Below, one piece after another: positions 19,005-28,000 of a DNA stretch of 64,000 nucleotides. The notes under the pieces are model-generated. The model was not told the origin of the DNA. It did no database searches and saw nothing but the letters and a program-made list of their open reading frames with translations. Positions within the stretch are counted from its first letter, which is position 1, and the number at the start of each line of letters is the position of its first letter. The translations under genes were made by a program, and so were the position numbers. The stretch comes from CBDCWQ01 sp965223435 (GTDB lineage: Bacteria > Myxococcota > Kuafuiibacteriia > Kuafuiibacteriales > Kuafuiibacteriaceae), in assembly GCA_965223435.1 (NCBI GenBank), contig CBDCWQ010000020.1:496001-560000 (forward strand). Direction: 5' to 3'.

Positions 19005-22000
19005 CTAATCGTCGACCTTGCTCCCCGCAGCGCGAGGTACATGATTTGAGTTCGCAAAATACTTCCCGTTGATGACTTTTTCCTGGACGGGATCCCAGTA
19101 ATATTCCTGGGCTCCAATAATTTGCTCTGCCGTGAGGTAATCGTCGGAAACCGATTCCCCTGCCATCGACGCCTTCCCTACGGACTGCAAAGCGACGGTG
19201 CGGCCATCATTCTCATAATAGTAGAGGTATTTGAGGGGCGAATAGCGACCCGTGAAAAACTCAGCCGTAGGAAGGAAGGATGCGGCATAGAGAACCTGCA
19301 AGTCACCAGGCCTTGTCCCTACTTCGAAGGCACCGTCTGGGCCAAGAGGCTGATGTTTGCTGGAACGGACTTGAATCGTTCCTGCGGTTAAGCGACCACG
19401 GTTGTAGTCGGATAGCGTCAGCGGATCTGTGAGACTTAGCTTGGTCATCTGATTGAGCGCTTGCCGCCGTTCCTCAAGTTCTTCGTCGCTCACGGGAACC
19501 GAGTCGACGTACGTTTCGGATATCGCCCCGCCGGGGACCCGAAGCGGCCCGACGAACTTCGAGTTGACTTGACGTGTTCCCGGGATGACCCGGCCCTTCT
19601 TGTCCATCTGGTAGGCACTGTAGGTCATCCAGCCGGAGAGCGGGGCCGGTGAAACCACCTTCCCTTTGAGGTCGTCGGACACGGGCCGACCCAAAGATTC
19701 GAGGAGAGTGCCCACATGCATGCTCCCATGCGGAGGGTGCACCGTATATACCCAGGCTTTGCCTTTTCCCGCCTTCACGGCGGCTTTGAAAATCGCGTCT
19801 TGACCATCCGAAAACGTCGGATCCTCGTTCAATAACAGAAAGCCAGGACGAGAGTCTGAGTAGAACGAGTCTTCGTCGCGAGCGGCCGTCTTCGCGCCAG
19901 CATTTTCGAGCGTCAAGTAGGACAAAACATCGTCACCCGATTCATAACTCCGAAGTCCGCGCTCACTGAAGGCGAGCGATGGGTCGATGGCGGACACGAA
20001 ATGGAGCGGACCTTCAACGTTTCGTACCGCCGAAACATAGGTCTCGAAGGGAAGCCCGTAGTACGCGATGCCGTTTCCGAAGGCGGTTCCGCCGGATTCG
20101 TCCGGCACCGCCGTTTCCGGTGGCGTCCCTTCTTCGTCGGGCGTGGGTACAAGTCCGAGCTCGGCGAGAAATGTCTCTAGGGTCATCTTTATCTTTCCGG
20201 GCATCCAATAAAGCGATTGTACACTGGGCGGGAGCTTTACTTTGTCTTTTGAATTCACAGACAAGACGGCCCAGCCGTTCTCGGTGGGGAGCCACGTATA
20301 CTCCGCCCAGGGCACGAAGTTGACCGGCGGCGTGAGTGTCCAGTTCACTCGTCCCTCGAACAGGGAGCCTTCGCGGGTCGACGCCAAGTCAATGCCTACG
20401 AACAGCGGGTCAAGCGAGTCTCCGCGATGAACCTTGGTCGGCAGCGAGGCTTCTCCCCGGGGGCTAAATTCCGGATTGAGCATCGTTTGTAGGTAACCCC
20501 ACTGCTGTTGGCTTGAGAGCTTCAGAAACCAATCTTGCTTTTGGAGGTTGGCCAAGACGAGCCAACCGGTTTGAGCCCAGGCCCAGTACGCAGAATCGAT
20601 GGCATTCACCGATGCGTTAAAGTCCCCTTTCCCGTCCCACGCAGGCTCCAGAACATAGTCCTTCACCACCTGCAAGAGTTCACTGGCCTGAGCCCCGCCA
20701 CCGGTGATGGCGTCCGCCGCCACTTCAAGAAAGTCATAGGCCGGTTGGTTTTCGATGACCGCGCTGTGAACCTCCGCCGGCGTGAGTTCGGTTTTGAGCC
20801 GATAGACCGCGATCGGCTCCCCGGTAGGCAAAGCGAAATGAGGCTGCCAGAATTCCGCTTTCGGATGGCTGGGCAAAATGCCTCCGTCCTCGGGGCCTGG
20901 CTCCAAAGTCTTGAACGCCGAAATCGGCGTATGCACCTCTTTGACCAACCCGTACGTCACGTCGGGGTCAAACTCCACCGTCGAGGTAGAAAAACCGCCG
21001 AGGACGTGGCTTTGGGTGATTTGCACATGGTCCCGGATGAGGTCTTCGTCGCGGAAGGCGAGGCCAAACAACGTGGTGACCTCGTGTTCTTGGACGTATC
21101 CGACAAACTCCCACGGCTCGGTGGCCAGATTGGGGGCTTGGTTCAACTGGACGAGCGTGGTCCAAGTTTCGGCGGCTCCAAAGTAGAATCCGACGAGCGT
21201 CGAGGCGGCCATCCCGGTGGCCATGAGTTCGGCGGTGCCCACCTGAAGGGAGGTGGGGCCCAGTTTGGCCACGTCGTCGCCCAGCGATTTCGCCAGACCT
21301 TCGGTGCCCTTCTTGATGACCACCGAAAGCGGTTTCCCAGGCTTCAGAAATCGACCTAGGTATGAAACCAGACCCTGCTCCTCGGGCCAGACCATATCTT
21401 CAGCATCGACCTCGGCGAGATCGACCCAGCCGCCATCTTGGCCTTCGAACGCCGCCATGTAGGTGTGCCCCGATTGCCCGAGACCAAAGGAAAAGAAGGA
21501 AGCCTCCGGGTCGCTTTGGGGGAGAACTTGAACCAAACGGGACTCCACGCCCGCGCCCTCGGTTTCGAAGATCAACTCACCGATGCCGGCGCCTTCCAGA
21601 TCTTGCTCGAGGGCATCCACATCCACCGAAACTTCGATGGACCTCGTCTCGCCCGCATCGAAGTCGACCTCTACGCCGTCCAGAAATTCCACAGAGGAGA
21701 GCGTCGACAAAAGGCGGACCGTAACCGCGTGTTCGCTGGGATTGGTCACCTCGAAGGTCTGGGAGCCATAGCTGCCACTGAGGCTCGGGCCAAGCACCAC
21801 GTTCCCTATGGGCTCGATCAAAACAGGCCCCTGGCCTGCTGAAAGCGTCATCAAGGGTTTATCCGCCCACCAACTGGCGAGGTCTCGAACCCAAGAAGGA
21901 ACGAGGTTCTCGGCCGGTGCGGTTTGGAGTTCTGGCGGATCTGGGGCCGCGTGCGCGTTGGTGAGCCAAACCTGGGCAAGACCGACGTCGGCGGTGTTTT

Positions 22001-25000
22001 GAGAACGCAAGACCACCAGATCTCGCTTCCATTGCACACGTCGCTCACCATGGACAAACGTGAGCAACCCGAAGGCGACGCGCTCGCCAGAGGGAAAGTC
22101 GGCCTTTTCTCGGTGAACCTGGACCAAAACGTCCACTGTTCCCATGGCCGGGACCGTGATCGAGACCGCAGAGCCCTCGGGCGAGACCCGCTCCTCGAGG
22201 ACACCGTCCCTGGAGGACCTAAACGAGAGCTCCGAAAAACCTCCCTCGTGGCCGACCTCAACCGCAAAATCTTGGTTCGTGGTGTTCTCGATGCGAACAA
22301 CTCCTTCGGAGCTTCCGAGTTCGGGTTCCGGCGGAAACCACAACTCCCGGGTATCCCGCAGCGCGTTTTGGTGTGCATCCAACGGAAACACGGCCATCGG
22401 TGGTGTGGCTTGGCCCCTCAGCCGGTTGTTCGATAGATCGACCCCGAGAAAATCGATGTCCCAAAGCTCGGACGGGACTTCACCCGTGAGCTGGTTGTTA
22501 TTCAAACGCAAGTAGCTCAGCGCCGGAAGTGCACCCAAGCTCGGCGGAATCGAGCCGGTGAGGAAGTTTTCGTCGAGATGGAGATGTACGAGCGCCGACA
22601 GTTGGCCCAGTTCTTCAGGAATGCCTTCATCGAATCTGTTGTCTCTGAGGCTCAGGACGCGTAGTCCGGGGAGCTCGCCGAGCCATGGAGGCAGCGGCCC
22701 TTCCAAGGCGTTGTGGCTCAAGCTCAAGCTCACGAGGTTTTTCAGGTTCTGAAAACTTGGCGGAATCGGTCCGCTCAAATCGGCCAGGCCGAGATCTAGG
22801 TCCACGAGTTTGACCAACTGACCCAATTCAGAAGGGATATTACCCACCCAGGGATTGTAGCTCAGGTCCAATTTCTCCAGACGGGTGAGGCGCCCGATCC
22901 AACTCGGGATCTTGCCGGTGAACTCGTTGCCAAAGACATCGAAGTGTCGCAGGTTGCGAAGCAGGGCGAGGCTCGCGGGCAACGGTCCGTGGAGGTCATT
23001 GCTCGTCAGGTCCAGTACTTCAAGCTGCGACAGAGCGTCCGAGCCCGCAAAGGCTTCGGGAATAGCGCCGCGAAGACCGAAGTCCTTGAGCCGGAGGGCC
23101 CGGACCCGACCGCCAAAACAGGTCACCCCTTTCCAATCACACGGCTCACTGTTGTACAGCCACGTATACGCCCAGTGTTCTGGGCTGGTGGCGCGATACA
23201 GTGAAGCCAACGCGATACATTCGGCCGGAGGAATCGCGGTGACTTGGCTACAGCGCGTGATGTCTTCCGGGTGGAGCCCGGAGAACGGCTTGACCGTCAG
23301 TCCGTTTTTGCTTTGATTGGACCACGCGGCTGGGTTGGCCTCCCATTGGTGAAAGCGATCGCGGATGTCTGATGGCAAAACGCCGAGCTGGATCGCTCGG
23401 TGGAGCACGTCAGGTAAGACACCCAGCTCGAACGCCGCGCGCGCCAAATTCCCGTCCCACTGCTCGTGGAGACGTCCGCGAAGGTCGCGGAGGCTGTGGA
23501 CCGCATCGGCGCTGAGGGGCCGCCCAAAGGCGTGCATCGGGCTCTCGGCATCGAATAGGATCCGATCCTGAATCTGGAGCACGCTGCGAAAGACGAGGGC
23601 GCCGTGACTGTAGTAACTCGGGGAACCTGGGTTGAGCGCATCGATGGCATCGATAGAGTCGAGATCGAAGTCAAACACCGAGCCCGGCGCATCGCGAAGG
23701 ATGGCGGCGATGGCCTCATGGTAGGTGCGCTCGAGGGTTTTGTGTATTTGCGCTTGGGTCCCAACGGCGCCGTTTTTTAAGTCTGGCCATGGTGCCTGAG
23801 CCAGCGCGCAGGTCACGCATTTCAAGTCATCGGAACTGGTCTCGCGTATCCAGAGCTCCGGGGCTTTTTTGCGCTGGATGAGCGCCTCCACGAAGGCGTC
23901 AAACGCGTGCGGCGCCCAGCCTGAGACCAGGCTCGAAAGCTTGTACTCTGCCTGGCCCCCAAGCCGCTTGGCCTGAAGGTCGTGGTATAAGCGTGTCGCT
24001 TTTTCGCACCCGAACCCCAAAAATGACGCCGAGTCGCGTTCGTCGTTCGGCAAGACTCCGTAGCCATACGCGCATGGTTTTTCTAAGTAAACGATGGCTT
24101 GAATGGCCCAATGACTCCGGTCGCGCCCAAGATTCTGCGCCCAGTTTTCTGGTGAATTGCCTTCGATAAACTGAGTTCTGAGAAAGTACAAGAAGGCCAC
24201 CCGATGGAACATGGCATCGAACTGAAGCGGCTCAAAAGGGGTCACCAAGAGGGCACGAATCGAATCGAGGAGCACCCACTCGATGTTTGGCCATTCGAGC
24301 GCGGGGACGCCCCCATAGGTGAGCTCGGGAGACCAAAACAAGGGTGTCCGAGGCGTGCCCATGACGCCCCCGGGTAAGTAGGAAAGAAGAACGGCGAGGT
24401 GATGGGCTGCGATTCCGTTGGGTTGGTCGTTTAATCGCGTGTGCCGATCAAAGGCTTCAAGCGCCAAGGCTTCCTGACGCGGGTCGAGCCGCGCTTTGGC
24501 GCGGTATTTGAATCCGGCGGCCGCAAGCTGGGCCCAAAGGGCGGGCTCCTGAGGCCTATAAAGACGCGTGAATGTACGCCATTCAGTGAGGGGCGCTTCC
24601 TCGCTTGCAGCGAGTCCTTCGGCGGATCCGGGACTCCACCGCGGGACATCAAGCACCGCTTCGGGAGAGAGGCCGGAGTGCGCCAAAAAAAGCGTGCAGA
24701 GGAGGGCGGTGCTGTTCGCCAGGCTTTCGGTAGAGGGCGGTTGAAACTCGCCGCTTCTCAGGACGCTCGCCGCGCCGTCGGTGCACAGTCCGGCGACGCG
24801 CTCTTTGAGTTGCGAAAACCATGGCCATGGTTCGAATAGAGGCGTCCCGGGTTCGGTTGCTTGAGATTCTTCGAATACAAAGTAAGCCAACACGTTGGTT
24901 AGGGTGTCCGCGCGCGACGGTTGACCGGGCGCCACCTCGGCGTCACCGGCGACAAACAACCCCTTCGTGCCCGCATCCGATTCGTCTAGGTATAGATGCA

Positions 25001-28000
25001 CCATGGTGAAAAGACCTTCTTGGAGCGCTCTTTTCACCGCTTCTTGGACGGATGGGTTTTGTGTGGGGCCAAGGTCTTCAAGGGCCCGCAGGTACTGTGC
25101 GAGGGCCAAATATGCGGTCATCTGCGTTCGCGTGCTGCGGTAAGGAAACAAGGCCTCACCCGTCGCGGTGTCCACGAGGGGCAAAAACTCAAGGCGCGTT
25201 TCTCCCTCTGCGGCCGGTCGAGGAGCGCTTCGACGCGTATCCAAAAGTGCGGTGGCAAGGCGTTCTGCGTGTTCCCAGTCGGCCGAGGCTACGGCCGCCA
25301 CCAGGGCCATGGCCTGTTCGTCGATCCGGGTGAACGCGGGCTCTCCATCCTGCTCTTGGAGGAGGTGGGTTTCAGGGTGAACCAGCGCCTTCAGCCCCTC
25401 GTGGGCAGCTTCCACCGCTTTTGCGGTATCTTTGCGATCGACGTCTGACGCATAGTGCTGCAGCGGCTGTTGCCAGCGGTTCGAGACCTCATTGAGGTTT
25501 TCGTAGGCATCGATAAACCAAATGAGTGCGGTGCTGGAGTTCAACAAGGTCGACAGGTCAAGAATACGCTGGCTGGAGTACGGAAAATCGTGGTCGATGA
25601 CAAACGCTTGAACCCCACCCCACAACCGGTGGGCCTCGCGCTCAAAGAAGTCGGATTTGTGGTGTTTGGGGTGATGTTCGACAAATGCCAAAAGGCCCAT
25701 CACCAAGCCCGCGGTCGCCTCAAGGTGAAACGACTGTTCTTGTCGGTTGGTGGCTTGGATATACGGATCCTCAAAACCATCAAAGAAGTAGTGCGCGCCG
25801 TAGTATGTGTTTTTGCCAAAGCGGATGTCCTTGCCAAACGCGAGGGCCGTAAACTCTAGGCACCGAGCCAGGGCATCGATGGGTTCTGAGTCGGTCAGCG
25901 TTTTGTAGTCGACCGACAAAGACAGCCAGCTACAATTGTCGATGGCAGTGTGCCTGCTCGGAACGAAATGAAAGTCATGCGCGTGCTCTGAAGCGGGGCG
26001 GAGTCCGCCCCCGGTCGAGACTCTCCCCCAAGCTCCGCGCCACAGGGCCTGTTTGATCTCGGCCTGTTTGGTGGGGTTTGTGTCCGCTTGCTCCAGGGCG
26101 CCTTCGAGGTCTTGTCGCCAGCGATGGTCGTCGCGGTCGAAAAGGCCCTCGAAAATGCCCCGCCTCAAGCCGTCGCGCCAGGCTGCAAGCTCGGCCGTTT
26201 CATCACCGAGTCCAAGGCTCGGGGCGTGTTCCAGGGCGTGATTCAGTACGCTGAGCACGTCGAGGTTGTGTTCGGTGACAATGTTTTGGGCACGGCGTGC
26301 CTGCTTGAGGATGCCGATTTCTGATTCCGTCAGGACTTTGGGCGAAAGGCCTACGGTGAGGTCACCGGCGATGGGATACGGACGCTCCCACACCCGGGCA
26401 ATGCGGACCTCGCGGTCCGGGTCGAAGGTGTCGTATCCGATGGCGTCGAGGATATCGTAGTAGTCCCAATGCTCCCCATCGAGGGCCATCGGTTTCCCGT
26501 CTCGCCCCATCAGTTGCCATGGACTTCTCGCATGCGAAAGGCCCGCGGTGGTCCTGCCTGCACTCACGAGACTCGCGCGGCGACCATCTTCCAAAACGAT
26601 GCTTCGCTGGTGGGCCCTAAGTCCCCAAAGGGCCTCTTGGTAGCACCCTCGAAGAACCTTCTGCTCTTCTTCTGGAAGAGACTGCAACGCGTCCGATACC
26701 AAAAAGACGCCCAGTCCATGAACAACCCAGGCGGTGGCCCCGGTGACCAGACGGGCGTCTTTCCAGGTGTCGTTCTTCGTATTCCAGGAAAACGGCCACC
26801 CGCGGATCACGGGTGCTTGTTTGCCGTCGCTCGAATCACGCACGGCGTGTGCGCACACGTAGCGGGCGAGCGCCTGGGCTCGCTGGTCGAACTTTTGAGT
26901 ACCTCGTTTGGCGTATTGCGCCAACGCGATGCCTTGGGTGTAGGCCCACACCCGTTCGTACTGGGCCAATACGCTCGAGTCTTCGGTCTTGCCCTCTGAG
27001 TCCGCAAGCCATTTTGCGGCGTGGGCTTCGGTTCTGTCATCGTCCCGAACCGCTTGGTACTCCACTTGGTATCCGGTGGGTCGTCCTTGTGGGGTCGGGG
27101 GACCGTCCCTCCACAGCGCGTCCCTCAGCCATTTGGCTTTTTCGTAGTTTCCGTGGGCCGATGCCGAAAACTGGGGCTTGGGTGGGCCCGATGCCCCCTC
27201 GATGAGCACGGCTCCGGTGGCAAGGGGGAACGAAGTGAGTTCAACCGTGCCCGCTGCGCCGAAAATACGGAGGTCTTTGGGATCGGCTTGAAAAGTGGCT
27301 TGACCGTGGATCAACGAAACCGAGAACGGGGTGCCCTCCCCAGAAGAGCCGCTCACCCCCCCGGCATCGCCCGAACTTTGTGCGAGAGAGTTTAGACCTG
27401 CATTACGCGCTACGCTTTGGGGTGAACCGAAGGCCGCGCCTTGCGACGCTGCGAAGGCGGTGGCCACGCTCAGGGTTTCGGTCGTATTGACCCGCATATG
27501 GTGGCGATTCTCCGCGGTCACCGTGATCGGAGATTTCTTGCCTTGGGTCAGGCGATTCGGGAGGGCAACACTGTACTGCACTGCATTTTCGTCTCGGGAT
27601 GCGCGGGACGTGAGAATGTCTTCGCCGTCTGCCCAGGCCACAAAAAACAGATCACCTTGGACTGCCAAAGATGTGCCGGTGTATCGACCACGCGTTGCCG
27701 GGCTTTCATGGCTACCCAGTCTCGGTGTGGCATCTTCGGGGTCTACAGGGATCGGTGGACTCCAGGGGTGTTGATCACGGTGACCCACGACCGCAAACAC
27801 CCCAGACGCGCGCGGCTGGGGGGCAGTGGCGTTCACCGCCGCGGGGTGGGCCCTACGGTACAGCACCCGGATGTCGCCGGTCTCGGACACCCCGGCGGTT
27901 GGCTTGGCTCCGCGACCCACGGTGTTGGGGTCGGACCAAGAGCGGCCCTCGTCGGCAGACCACCGAACCCGAATGGGTGGGTCCCCGATGCGATCCGGAT

